A model generated the notes under the pieces. That model saw only the letters and a program-made list of their open reading frames with translations. It was not told the origin of the DNA and made no database searches. Position numbers and translations under genes: made by a program. This document shows positions 9,729-18,585 of a stretch of 64,000 bases of DNA, piece after piece (position 1 is the first letter of the stretch; every line of letters begins with the position of its first letter). Origin of the DNA: Desulfosudis oleivorans. GTDB taxonomy: Bacteria; Desulfobacterota; Desulfobacteria; Desulfobacterales; SURF-7. The stretch is taken from assembly GCA_020723325.1 (NCBI GenBank), contig DYJD01000008.1, positions 1 to 64,000 on the forward strand. The letters run 5' to 3'.

Positions 9729-11201
9729 CTACTTGATTTTTTCGAGCAATCGGCACAGCAAGCGTACGCCGAAACCAGTGCCGCCGGGACTGCAATAGGC
9801 ATCGGCCTTTTTCAAGAACGCCGGTCCGGCGATGTCCAGGTGGGCCCACTTGGTCTTGCCGATGAATTCAGATAAAAACAAGGCGGCGGTTACCGCTCCC
9901 CCCCAGCGCGCACCCGTGACATTTTTGAGATCCGCGGCGTCGCTTTTCAGGAGTTCTTTATAGTCTTCCGGCAGGGGTAAACGCCAGCATCGTTCGTTGG
10001 TTTCCTCACCGGCCGCAAGGAGCATTTGCGCCAGTTCGTCGTCGTTGGAAAACAGGCCGGCGATCTTTTCACCCAAGGCGATGACGCAGGCGCCGGTAAG
10101 GGTGGCCAGGTCAAGGAGCAGGTCCGGCTTGAATTTTTTAAGGACAAAGGTCATGGCATCGATCAGGATCAGACGGCCTTCGGCATCGGTATTGGCGATT
10201 TCAATGGTCTTGCCGGCCAGGCTTTTAATAATGTCCCCCGGCCGGGTGGCAGTGCCGGAGGGCATATTTTCCACCATGGGCATGGCCGCGATCACATTCA
10301 GGTCCGGTTTCAGTTTGGCCACGGTGAGCATGGTGGCGGCCACGGCCGCAGCGCCGGCCATGTCCATTTTCATGTCTTCCAGGGACCCGGCCGGTTTCAA
10401 ATTGATGCCGCCGGAGTCAAAGGTTACTCCCTTGCCCACCAGGGCAATGGTTTTTTTAGCCTTGTCCGCCCGGTATTCCAAGATCATCAGACAGGGCGGA
10501 TTGCGACTGCCGGCTGAAACCGCCAGCATGGCCCCGAACCCTTGGCGCAGGAGCTCTTTTTCATTCATGACCGTAACGCGCAGGTTGTGCTTGCGGGCCT
10601 GGTCGGCCATGGTTTCGGCCAGTCGCAGCGGCGGTTTGTCATTGGGCGGCATGGAAACCCAATCCCGGGCAAGACAAGTGCCCGCGCAAATGCTTTCCAC
10701 CTGTTGCAGGCGGCGTTTGGTTTCTTTCAGATCAGCTTCAGCAGTCAAAAGCTGAATTTGTTTCAGGGGTGGATCTTTTTTCTCGCTTTTGTACACATGA
10801 AAGCGGTGATTGGCCAGATAGGCGCCCTCTGCCAGGGCGGAAATGATTCCGGCCTGGTTCAGGGGCAATTTTTCAGCATCGGGAACAGCCAAGGTCAGGG
10901 TGGACAGTTTTTTGTTCAAGCCGATTTTGACAGCAGCCCCGGCGCAGCGGCGCAGACTTTCCGCATTGACAGCTTCAATTTTACCCAGCCCGATAAAGAG
11001 CAGCCTTTCCGCCTTGGATCCCGCGGGATGATACAAAAGCAGTTCCTCTTTGGATTTGCCTTTGAATTCCTTATGTTTTTTTGCAATCTGGTCAAGCTCG
11101 GCCAGGTCGACCTGGTGGAACAAACAGGTGTCTGCGCATACCGGAACCACCAGGATTTCAGTCTTGTCTTTTTTAAAATCAATGGTTTTAGCGTGTAACA
11201 A
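9729..11201 (-). CDS. pepA: Leucyl aminopeptidase
   Basis: A 490-residue cytosolic M17 aminopeptidase, which removes N-terminal residues from peptides using two metal ions. The signature NTDAEGRLIL, the metal-site stretch VGKGVTFDSGG and DMAGAAAV are all present. Length fits the family (about 480-500). The start is a TTG at 11201 with AAAGGAGAA at good spacing; no ATG fits. The radical SAM gene follows at once and probably shares the transcript. Confidence 0.93.
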   Translation of the reverse strand: MLHAKTIDFKKDKTEILVVPVCADTCLFHQVDLAELDQIAKKHKEFKGKSKEELLLYHPAGSKAERLLFIGLGKIEAVNAESLRRCAGAAVKIGLNKKLSTLTLAVPDAEKLPLNQAGIISALAEGAYLANHRFHVYKSEKKDPPLKQIQLLTAEADLKETKRRLQQVESICAGTCLARDWVSMPPNDKPPLRLAETMADQARKHNLRVTVMNEKELLRQGFGAMLAVSAGSRNPPCLMILEYRADKAKKTIALVGKGVTFDSGGINLKPAGSLEDMKMDMAGAAAVAATMLTVAKLKPDLNVIAAMPMVENMPSGTATRPGDIIKSLAGKTIEIANTDAEGRLILIDAMTFVLKKFKPDLLLDLATLTGACVIALGEKIAGLFSNDDELAQMLLAAGEETNERCWRLPLPEDYKELLKSDAADLKNVTGARWGGAVTAALFLSEFIGKTKWAHLDIAGPAFLKKADAYCSPGGTGFGVRLLCRLLEKIK

Positions 11202-11411
11202 AGCGTTCTCCTTTGACCTTAGGTCTATCGATTATGGGCGATGACTGGTTGCCATGGGCGTATGTGTATTCAGCAGGCTGATGAAACGCGCAAACTATAG
11301 TGAAAGCCGGATTTCATGTCAAATGCTAAAAACATTACTGGATCTTGACGGCTGCGGACATCCTAATTTAAAGTAAGCTGTCTTGAACAATACCAAAAGG
11401 AGAATGACAAT

Positions 11412-12095
11412 ATGAGCATGAATGTGGTTGACACCATCGACCAATGGGTTGAGGTGAAAAACGTCCTTGTGAGCGTATCTGATAAACAAGGGCTGGCTGG
11501 ATTTATCCCCCGGCTGTTGGCCATCAACAGCGGTATTAAAATTTATTCAACCGGCGGAACCTTTACCGCCATTCAGAAGATTTTGGGGCCGGCCGGGGCC
11601 CGCAATCTGGTTCAGGTTTCGGATTATACCGGCCAGCCCGAAACCCAGGGCGGATTGGTAAAGACCCTTGATTTTAAAATTTATCTAGGGCTTTTGACAG
11701 AGACCTACAACCCGGAACATCAACAGGATCTGAAGCGTACCGCCGCGGTTCCCATGGACATGGTGGTGGTAAATCTGTATCCGTTTCAGGCCACCATTGC
11801 CGCACCGGGCGTAACAGTTGAAAAAGCCCGTGGGAATATCGATATCGGCGGTCCCTGTATGATCCGGGCCGCGGCCAAGAATTTTATACGGGTGGCCCCG
11901 GTGGTGGATCCGTCCGACTACGAGATGGTGATCGCCGTCCTGAAAGCCGGCGGAGGCAAAACCGATCTGGCCCTGCGCTATCGCCTGGCAACAAAGGCCT
12001 TTGCGCATACAGCGGAATATGATCGGGCCATTGGGGAATATTTAACAAAACAAAACTATGCGGATCAAGTGGCGGTTTGTTATCAATTGCGATAG
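11412..12095 (+). CDS. purH: IMP cyclohydrolase (stand-alone PurH N-domain)
   Basis: A 227-residue protein matching only the N-terminal, MGS-like half of bifunctional PurH, which closes FAICAR to IMP, the last step of purine synthesis. Visible landmarks are VSVSDKQGL, YSTGGT, DMVVVNLYPF and NIDIGGPCMIRAAAKN. In fused enzymes this domain continues into the transformylase; here it stops cleanly with TAG, and the second half restarts 70 bases later as a separate gene with its own AGGAGAAAG. GGAGAATG precedes its own start. The frame is intact on both sides, so this is a true split and not a recent frameshift. Confidence 0.88.
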   Translation: MSMNVVDTIDQWVEVKNVLVSVSDKQGLAGFIPRLLAINSGIKIYSTGGTFTAIQKILGPAGARNLVQVSDYTGQPETQGGLVKTLDFKIYLGLLTETYNPEHQQDLKRTAAVPMDMVVVNLYPFQATIAAPGVTVEKARGNIDIGGPCMIRAAAKNFIRVAPVVDPSDYEMVIAVLKAGGGKTDLALRYRLATKAFAHTAEYDRAIGEYLTKQNYADQVAVCYQLR

Positions 12096-12165
12096 GCAAG
12101 GACATTGAACGGAAAAGAACGGCGATGCATTCAGCGCATGGAACGCCTGGGCGAGGAGAAAGCAA

Positions 12166-13416
12166 ATGAGCGATGATCTTAAAAAAATCTACCGGACAGT
12201 GATGGATGATCATTTCCCGGCAAAGATGGAAATCAGTTTTATCGAGGGGAATCAGCGGCAGACTCTTTGTTATGAAAAAGTTGTCTGGACCATTGAGGGC
12301 CTTCAAAAAGGGCTGCGCTACGGAGAAAATCCGGGGCAAGAAGCGGCCTTGTATCGTCTGGTGAATGGAAATTTGGTGCTGGGGGAAACCGCCACCCTGA
12401 ACCCCGGCCAATACCTGGCTTCGGATATCGAATTGCTGCAATCCGGCAAACACCCAGGCAAGACCAATATCACCGATGCCGACAATGCCTTGAACATCAT
12501 CCGCTACTTCAATGACACACCCACGGCGGTGATTGTGAAGCACAACAACCCCTGCGGTGTGGCCCGGGCAGCTTCCTTGGAAAGCGCCTATCAGAAAGCC
12601 TACATGGCCGACCGGGTCGCGGCTTTTGGCGGCTGTATTGCCGTAAACCGCCCCTTGGACAAGGTTACGGCCCAGGCCATCGCCGCCCAATACGCCGAGG
12701 TGGTGGTGGCTCCGGAATTTGAAGAGGGGGTTATGGAAATTTTATCCGCTCGACCGAATCTGAGGGTCATGAAAATCGGAAATATTTCCCGGTTGCAGTC
12801 TTTTGTGGGCCAACAGTGCGTGGACTTTAAAAGTCTGATCGACGGCGGAATTATCGCCCAATGGTCTTTTGTGCCCCTGGCCCGTACCCGTCTGGATCTG
12901 AAACCGGCTGAAACCGAACACAGAGGCCGGAAATATCAAATTCTGCGGTCCCCCACGGATCAGGAGTACGAAGACATGTTGTTCGGCTGGTTGGTGGAGT
13001 CGGGCATCACATCCAACTCGGTGATTTACGTTAAAGACGGGGTAACCGTGGGAATCGGCACAGGTGAACAGGACCGGGTGGGGGTGGCCGAGATCGCCAG
13101 GGACAAGGCGTATAAAAAACTCGCGGATCGTTATTGTTTTGAATGGTTGCAAACGCCGTTCAACGATTTGAAAGATGAAGACCAAAAGAAGGAGATTGAG
13201 GGCCGCGTGGTCCGGGAAAAGGGCGGCCTGATAGGCGCCACCATGGTGAGCGATGCGTTTTTTCCATTTCGCGACGGTGTGGATGTAGGTTTGCGGGAAG
13301 GGATCAGCGCCGTGATTCAACCCGGCGGGTCCCTCAACGACCACCAGGTCATCGAAGCCTGCAATGAATACAAGGCCACCATGGTTTATACAGGACAGAG
13401 AAGTTTCAAACATTGA
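12166..13416 (+). CDS. purH: AICAR transformylase (stand-alone PurH C-domain)
   Basis: A 416-residue protein equal to the C-terminal half of PurH, which formylates AICAR with 10-formyl-tetrahydrofolate. It shows LRYGENPGQEAALY, the catalytic Lys-His in VKHNNPCG, RVAAFGGCIA, GLIGATMVSDAFFPFRD and the end QPGGSLND. It is longer than the usual transformylase half because about 40 extra N-terminal residues precede LRYGENP. With the gene at 11412 it makes a two-protein version of PurH. Confidence 0.88.
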   Translation: MSDDLKKIYRTVMDDHFPAKMEISFIEGNQRQTLCYEKVVWTIEGLQKGLRYGENPGQEAALYRLVNGNLVLGETATLNPGQYLASDIELLQSGKHPGKTNITDADNALNIIRYFNDTPTAVIVKHNNPCGVARAASLESAYQKAYMADRVAAFGGCIAVNRPLDKVTAQAIAAQYAEVVVAPEFEEGVMEILSARPNLRVMKIGNISRLQSFVGQQCVDFKSLIDGGIIAQWSFVPLARTRLDLKPAETEHRGRKYQILRSPTDQEYEDMLFGWLVESGITSNSVIYVKDGVTVGIGTGEQDRVGVAEIARDKAYKKLADRYCFEWLQTPFNDLKDEDQKKEIEGRVVREKGGLIGATMVSDAFFPFRDGVDVGLREGISAVIQPGGSLNDHQVIEACNEYKATMVYTGQRSFKH

Positions 13417-13670
13417 GGATATTCGCATACCAGGGAATCTTTTTGATCATAATAAAAAAAACGTGCCGAAAATCAATTTTTGTGGTAAGATGGCTTTAAA
13501 AGTCAAAAAAGTGATCCTCAAATTACCCCAGACATCTAGTCGGCTTTGTACCTTTTCTCCTCCGACCGCTATTATATGGCCGGCCATTTGCCCGGCGGAA
13601 ACCCGACCAGGGCGTTCTGAGAAAATGTACAAAAAAAAGTAAATACGTCCAAAGTGATGGATAGCGACCT

Positions 13671-15284
13671 TTGACGGAAACAAAGGAAGATAAGTTGAAT
13701 CGACTCAATCGACAAAAAACGGTGGAGACGAAAAAGGAAAATATTCTGTTTGTGGATGATGAAGAGAGTATTCTCGAAATCGCCGTGGAGTTTTTTAAGC
13801 ATAAGGGCTACCAGGTCATTGCCGCCAGAAACGGCCTGGAGGCTTTGGAAATTCTGAAACAATCAAAAGTGGATTGCTGTTTTACCGACATCAATATGCC
13901 GGAAATGGATGGGTTGGAACTGGCCGAGCAAATCCGGGAAATGGACAATACGATTCCCGTGATCGTCATGACCGGCTATCCTTCCCTGGATAACACCATC
14001 CGCACCCTGAAAAACGGGGTGGTGGACTTTCTCATCAAACCGGTGAATTTAAACCAGATGGAAGTCTGTGTTCGGCGGGTTCTGAGGGAACGCCAATTAT
14101 TTGTTGAAAATATCCTGCTGAAAAAAGAAGTTGAAGGCAAAGCCCGCCTGGAAAAGATCAACCAGGAATTGCTGTACAAGGTTGAGGAACTGAATGTGCT
14201 CAACCGGATCATGAGTGATGTGGCGGCCGTCAGCCGTAGCGTGGATGTCTATAAACGCATTGTTGAAATGGCTTTGGAGCTGACCCATGCGGATGTATCC
14301 AAATTTTATGTGATCAATGAGGCTGAATTCAAGTCGTTTGAAGTTGCCGCATCCCAGCGGGAATCTGAAAAGGAAAAGGTTAGGTTGGAACAAAGGGAAC
14401 CGGAAAATGAAGCCTTTAATCGATTGATCATGGAAACCGTGGCTGATGAAATTCCCTTGCTCATTTCCGCTAATACCGGCATGCGTGGGATTCCCCCCCA
14501 GGTCTCATCCCTGATGGTTGTGCCCATGAAGATCCAGGAGAAAGTCTTCGGCGTTCTCACGGCCGAGGTCCACCAGGGGGAAAAGCGTTTCTCAGACAAG
14601 GAGTTGTATTATTTATCCTTTATGACCCAACGGGCCGCCTACGCCATTGAAAATCTGGCTTTGTATGAACACATCAACCGGGGACTCATTACCACCCTTA
14701 ATGCTTTTGTGAAAGCCATCGAAGCCCGGGACCCCTATACGGAGCAGCACTCCAACCGGGTAACCGAGGTCGCTGTGGCCATCGGCATGGAAATAGGCTG
14801 TACCGAGGAGGAAATTGATATTCTCAACATCGCCGGACCGCTCCATGATATCGGTAAAATCGGTATCCGTGATGATATCCTGTTGAAGCCCGGACGGCTC
14901 ACGGAACAGGAATTTGAGAAGATCAAAGAACATCCGGATATCGGAGCAAATATTATCGGACAGCTTGGGATGTGGGATGAACATCAGAGCATCATCCGTC
15001 ATCATCATGAACGCTTTGACGGAACCGGTTATCCGGATGGTCTCAAGGCTGATGAGATTCCGTTTCTTGCACGAATTTTGTCAGTGGCCGATGCCTATGA
15101 CGCCATGGCTTCCGACCGCGCATATCGCAAAAAAATGCCCATTGAAAAGGTTTTATCCATCTTGAAGGAAGGTTCCGGGACCCAGTTCGACCCCCGTTGC
15201 ATTGAAATCTTCATTCGGATTTTTGACAAAGGACTGATCCCTCTGGACGGGGATGAGCTGCGGGATGATCATGCAAAACAATGA
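13671..15284 (+). CDS. Receiver-GAF-HD-GYP response regulator
   Basis: A 537-residue, three-part regulator. Residues about 23-140 are a receiver with acceptor Asp73 in TDINMPEMDG; a helical link and a GAF-like domain (about 180-335) follow; then an HD-GYP domain with His392-Asp393 and GYP at 453-455 plus HHERFDGTGYP. HD-GYP domains hydrolyse cyclic di-GMP, so phosphorylation and the GAF ligand probably adjust c-di-GMP level. It is followed with overlap by two PilZ genes, the receptors for the same messenger, and then by chemotaxis and flagellar genes. The assigned start is TTG. Confidence 0.88.
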   Translation: MTETKEDKLNRLNRQKTVETKKENILFVDDEESILEIAVEFFKHKGYQVIAARNGLEALEILKQSKVDCCFTDINMPEMDGLELAEQIREMDNTIPVIVMTGYPSLDNTIRTLKNGVVDFLIKPVNLNQMEVCVRRVLRERQLFVENILLKKEVEGKARLEKINQELLYKVEELNVLNRIMSDVAAVSRSVDVYKRIVEMALELTHADVSKFYVINEAEFKSFEVAASQRESEKEKVRLEQREPENEAFNRLIMETVADEIPLLISANTGMRGIPPQVSSLMVVPMKIQEKVFGVLTAEVHQGEKRFSDKELYYLSFMTQRAAYAIENLALYEHINRGLITTLNAFVKAIEARDPYTEQHSNRVTEVAVAIGMEIGCTEEEIDILNIAGPLHDIGKIGIRDDILLKPGRLTEQEFEKIKEHPDIGANIIGQLGMWDEHQSIIRHHHERFDGTGYPDGLKADEIPFLARILSVADAYDAMASDRAYRKKMPIEKVLSILKEGSGTQFDPRCIEIFIRIFDKGLIPLDGDELRDDHAKQ

Positions 15285-15831
15285 AAAACGTCAGGATGTC
15301 CGGGTGGATATTTCAGCCCGGGCAAAGGTGAAGATGATCGATCCTAAGGAAATGGAAAGGAATCATCACCCCTATTCAACTCCGTTCAACCTGGCTGATT
15401 TTATTACCCGCATGGAAGAAAACCAAGATCCCATCATCGGATATCTGGTGGACTCATTGGGAAGGATGGAAGAAAAACTGGATCAGATTCTGAATGCCCT
15501 GGAAGGCACACGGCAAGGGGAAGAACGCACTGTAAAACAAACCATTGATATCAGTGGCTCAGGGATTCGATTTGTCCTGCCGGGACCGGTTGAAAAAGGC
15601 CAGTTGCTGGATATTTCGTTGCAAATTCCAGGCTTTCCATTGGGGCGCCTATATGCTTTTGGTGAGGTCGTTCACAGTCGGCCGCACCCGGGGCCGGAGG
15701 AGGGATATTACGAGGTGGGCGTCAAATTCATAAAAATGACGCCGGAGCAGCGGGAAGCGATTATCGCTTTTGCATTTCAACAGCAACGGGGCATGATCCG
15801 GCGAAACAAGGAAAAAAAAATTCCGACTTAA
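15253..15831 (+). CDS. PilZ domain protein (putative c-di-GMP receptor)
   Basis: About 190 residues. The C-terminal half (about 95-180) looks like a PilZ domain: DISGSGIRF, then LDISLQIPG, GEVVHSRP and YEVGVKFIKM. The N-terminal half is mostly helical. The classic RxxxR may be the KRQDVRVD at the N-terminus (about 12-19). Three in-frame ATGs (15253, 15265, 15271) all fall inside the end of the HD-GYP gene, so the two are translationally coupled; the exact start is open. Confidence 0.75.
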   Translation: MSCGMIMQNNEKRQDVRVDISARAKVKMIDPKEMERNHHPYSTPFNLADFITRMEENQDPIIGYLVDSLGRMEEKLDQILNALEGTRQGEERTVKQTIDISGSGIRFVLPGPVEKGQLLDISLQIPGFPLGRLYAFGEVVHSRPHPGPEEGYYEVGVKFIKMTPEQREAIIAFAFQQQRGMIRRNKEKKIPT

Positions 15832-15884
15832 ACCAAGTCTGCAATGTCCAGCAAAACAGATAATGCCAATGCGGAGGGGAATTC

Positions 15885-16238
15885 ATGACGCACCTGGTAG
15901 AGGATGAAAGACGCAAAAAGCTCCGGGTCGATTTTACCACCAACATTGTTTTAAATATGGACGGCACCGAAATCCATATGCAAGGCAATTCCAAGGATCT
16001 AAGTTTAAGCGGGGTTTATATTTATACAAAGGACGATATTCCCGTTAATAGAAAGTGCGGAGTGGAGATCACCCTCACCGGCCTGGTGGAACCGTTGAAA
16101 TTGAGGATTAACGGTTCAACCGTGCGCAAGGAACCAACCGGCATTGCCGTATTGTTTGAATCCATGGACCTGGAAAGCTATATTCATTTGAAGAATATTG
16201 TGCGGTATAACAGCTCTGAGCCCGACAATATATATTAG
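15885..16238 (+). CDS. PilZ domain protein
   Basis: A 117-residue single PilZ domain. It has the N-terminal basic motif ERRKKLRVDF (8-17), then KDLSLSGVYIYT, which fits D/NxSxxG, and ends with GIAVLFESMD. Such proteins bind c-di-GMP and change motility or attachment by contacting a partner. It sits between the PilZ gene at 15253 and cheX, with GGAGGGG before the ATG. Confidence 0.8.
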   Translation: MTHLVEDERRKKLRVDFTTNIVLNMDGTEIHMQGNSKDLSLSGVYIYTKDDIPVNRKCGVEITLTGLVEPLKLRINGSTVRKEPTGIAVLFESMDLESYIHLKNIVRYNSSEPDNIY

Positions 16239-16355
16239 CTGAAAAACGCAGCGCCGGTTGAAATAGTTATTTTTATTAAATCCGCGAAATGCCCGGACCA
16301 ATTATTGCCGTGAGAAAGCATTTTCAAATTGGCTGCGGCCGAAGGAGGATGAATA

Positions 16356-16817
16356 ATGGATGCGAAGTTGATCAATCCTTTTATCAATGCGACGATGAAT
16401 GTGCTTGAGACCATGGCTTTTGTCAAGTGTACGGCGGAAAAGCCGTATCTGAAAAAAGACGACGTCGCCAGGGGGGATGTGACCGGAGTGATCGGGATTA
16501 CCGGTGAAGCTAATGGGACTATTGCAGTTACCTTTGATCAGGGCGCCATCTTGAAAATCGTTTCCAATATGTTCGGCGAGACCATTACCGAACTCAACAA
16601 CGAGGTGGCGGATGCGGTGGGGGAGTTGACCAATATGATCTCCGGCCAGGCCCGCCGAGAGCTGGAGGAAGCCGGCCGGGTGTTTGAGGCTGCCATTCCA
16701 TCGGTCATATCCGGAAAAAACCATATGATCACCCACTATACGGACGGACCGAAGATTGCCATCCCTTTTTCCACCGAAGGCGGAAAATTCACCATTGAAG
16801 TCTGTTTGGAAAAATAA
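16356..16817 (+). CDS. cheX: CheX-family chemotaxis phosphatase
   Basis: A 153-residue CheX-like protein, which dephosphorylates CheY-P. The family motif E-x2-N appears in DAVGELTNMISGQAR, flanked by the usual alpha-beta layout. It lies directly before a stand-alone CheY, its natural substrate. GAAGGAGGA precedes the start. Confidence 0.82.
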   Translation: MDAKLINPFINATMNVLETMAFVKCTAEKPYLKKDDVARGDVTGVIGITGEANGTIAVTFDQGAILKIVSNMFGETITELNNEVADAVGELTNMISGQARRELEEAGRVFEAAIPSVISGKNHMITHYTDGPKIAIPFSTEGGKFTIEVCLEK

Positions 16818-16908
16818 ATTGCCGGGGCAGGATTCGACGCTTTCGGCTTAAGCGAATACAGCAGCTCGACAGGGGCAGTAACCGATTTGAAACAAGGAGG
16901 ACAGTCAG

Positions 16909-17283
16909 ATGGATCTTTCCATAAAAATATTGATCGTCGACGATTTTGCCACCATGCGCCGGATATTGAAAAACATTTTAAAACAACTGGGCTTTTCCAA
17001 TGTGACCGAAGCCGATGACGGCACAACAGCCCTTGACCTCTTGAAAGCCAGCAGTTTCGACCTGGTTATTTCCGATTGGAACATGCCCAAAATGACCGGC
17101 CTGGATCTCCTGAAACAAATCCGCTCCATGCCCGAGACCAAAAACCTTCCTTTTCTGATGGTAACCGCCGAAGCCCAGAAACAAAATGTGATTGAAGCAG
17201 TTCAGGCCGGCGTCTCCAACTATGTGGTAAAACCCTTTACGGCTGATCAGATTTCAGAAAAATTGAAAAAGATATTGGGTTGA
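16909..17283 (+). CDS. cheY: Chemotaxis response regulator CheY
   Basis: A 124-residue single receiver domain. The acidic pair is in [11 protein letters not shown], the acceptor is Asp56 in [11 protein letters not shown], the switch Thr is in VTAEAQ and the lysine is in VVKPFT. The wording [13 protein letters not shown] is typical of true CheY, the flagellar-switch ligand. AAGGAGGA lies before the ATG. Confidence 0.92.
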   Translation: MDLSIKILIVDDFATMRRILKNILKQLGFSNVTEADDGTTALDLLKASSFDLVISDWNMPKMTGLDLLKQIRSMPETKNLPFLMVTAEAQKQNVIEAVQAGVSNYVVKPFTADQISEKLKKILG

Positions 17284-17289
17284 TGTTTT

Positions 17290-18306
17290 ATGAAAGATGA
17301 TCATCAAGGGGATGGCTGCGGTTTTCTCATTGGAGAAAGTACTGAAATCAAGCACATCCTTAACATCATCAAGAAAGTCGCCCCCACTGACAGCACGGTC
17401 TTGATAATGGGTGAAAGCGGCACTGGCAAGGAATTGGTGGCCCGGGCCATTCATGCCCAAAGCAGCAGACAGGACAGGTCCATGATCACCATCAACTGCG
17501 GGGCCATTCCGTCCGAACTCTTGGAAAGCGAGCTTTTCGGACATGAAAAAGGCGCTTTTACCGGCGCCCATCATACCCGTATCGGCCGGTTTGAGATCGC
17601 TGATCATGGAACGATTTTTTTAGATGAGATCGGCGATATGAGTCCCAGCTTGCAAGTGAAATTGTTGCGGGTGATTCAAGATCAAACCCTGGAACGGGTG
17701 GGGGGGACCAAGCCGATCACAGTGGATACGCGCATCCTGGCTGCCACCAACAAGGATTTACGGGCAGCGATCCAGAGTGGAACATTCCGCGAAGACTTAT
17801 ATTACCGCTTAAATGTGATCCCCATTCAGATCGAGCCCTTGCGCAACAGAAAAACGGATATTCCCTTACTCGTACAATATTTTCAAAAGCGACTGGCCGG
17901 GCAACGCGGCATGGGCGCGAAAACATTTACCGATGCTGCCATGACGGCCCTTATTAAGTACCATTGGCCCGGCAACATTCGTGAGCTTGAAAATCTAATG
18001 GAAAGACTCTTTGTATTGGTGGGGCATGAAATCATTGATCTAGTGGATTTGCCGGAGATGTTTCAGTCTGATACGATCATTTCCACGGTTCCGCCGTACG
18101 TCTATTTTGAAACCGGTATCGGCTTCAATGAAGCTGTTGAAGAGTATCAGAAGGATCTTATCCTGGAGGCCTTGCGCCAGACCAACTGGGTCAAGGCAAA
18201 GGCGGCGGAAATATTAAAAATGAATCGAACCACCCTGGTGGAAAAAATTAAAAAATTGAAACTCGAAGAAGAAGGCGCCGGCGAAGAAAATCCTGTTTTG
18301 CACTGA
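17290..18306 (+). CDS. Sigma-54 activator without a receiver domain
   Basis: A 338-residue AAA+ activator of sigma-54 RNA polymerase. It starts almost directly with the ATPase domain: Walker A GESGTGKE from Gly41, the sigma-54 contact loop GAFTGA at 88-93, and DEIGDM. It ends with a Fis-type helix-turn-helix (about 295-325, KAKAAEILKMNRTTLVEKIK). The sensor or receiver seen in FlrA/FleQ or NtrC is absent, leaving only about 20 N-terminal residues, so it may be constitutively active or held in check by a partner. The next genes downstream carry sigma-54 promoters, making it a likely flagellar master activator. Confidence 0.87.
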   Translation: MKDDHQGDGCGFLIGESTEIKHILNIIKKVAPTDSTVLIMGESGTGKELVARAIHAQSSRQDRSMITINCGAIPSELLESELFGHEKGAFTGAHHTRIGRFEIADHGTIFLDEIGDMSPSLQVKLLRVIQDQTLERVGGTKPITVDTRILAATNKDLRAAIQSGTFREDLYYRLNVIPIQIEPLRNRKTDIPLLVQYFQKRLAGQRGMGAKTFTDAAMTALIKYHWPGNIRELENLMERLFVLVGHEIIDLVDLPEMFQSDTIISTVPPYVYFETGIGFNEAVEEYQKDLILEALRQTNWVKAKAAEILKMNRTTLVEKIKKLKLEEEGAGEENPVLH

Positions 18307-18488
18307 CAATGCCGCCGGTGCTCAAGCAAGCGCCAAATTCTTGACTGCTTTTCCCAATTCCTGCCGATAGCCAGCCAAGCGCAGGCAGCCATTCAAACCG
18401 ATTTGATACCCTGTTTCAGCCTTCAGCCGTCTGCCCCTTTCCATTGCCGCCGTGCAAATCCGGATTTCCAAAAGGCTGCAAGGCAATT

Positions 18489-18503
18489 TGGCATATAGAT
18501 TGC
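18489..18503 (+). promoter_or_regulatory. Sigma-54 promoter for the TPR gene
   Basis: TGGCAT-ATAGA-TTGC matches the -24/-12 consensus TGGCAC-N5-TTGC at all but one base, with the required spacing. The start site would be near 18515, which rules out a translation start at 18514 for the next gene and supports the ATG at 18586. Confidence 0.8.
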
Positions 18504-18585
18504 TATATTTCAATTGCGATGGTTATCAGGACACGGCTCACCGCTGGTTATCCAATTTTTTTCAAAGAGTGGTTTAGGCGTAACG

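Noticed and set aside
13417-13670. Search for a small gene or RNA between purH and the HD-GYP gene
   Set aside because: Only short frames without start signals and no tRNA-like or riboswitch-like pattern.
18322-18513. 63-residue minus-strand open frame between the activator and the TPR gene
   Set aside because: It overlaps the sigma-54 promoter and lacks a ribosome binding site.
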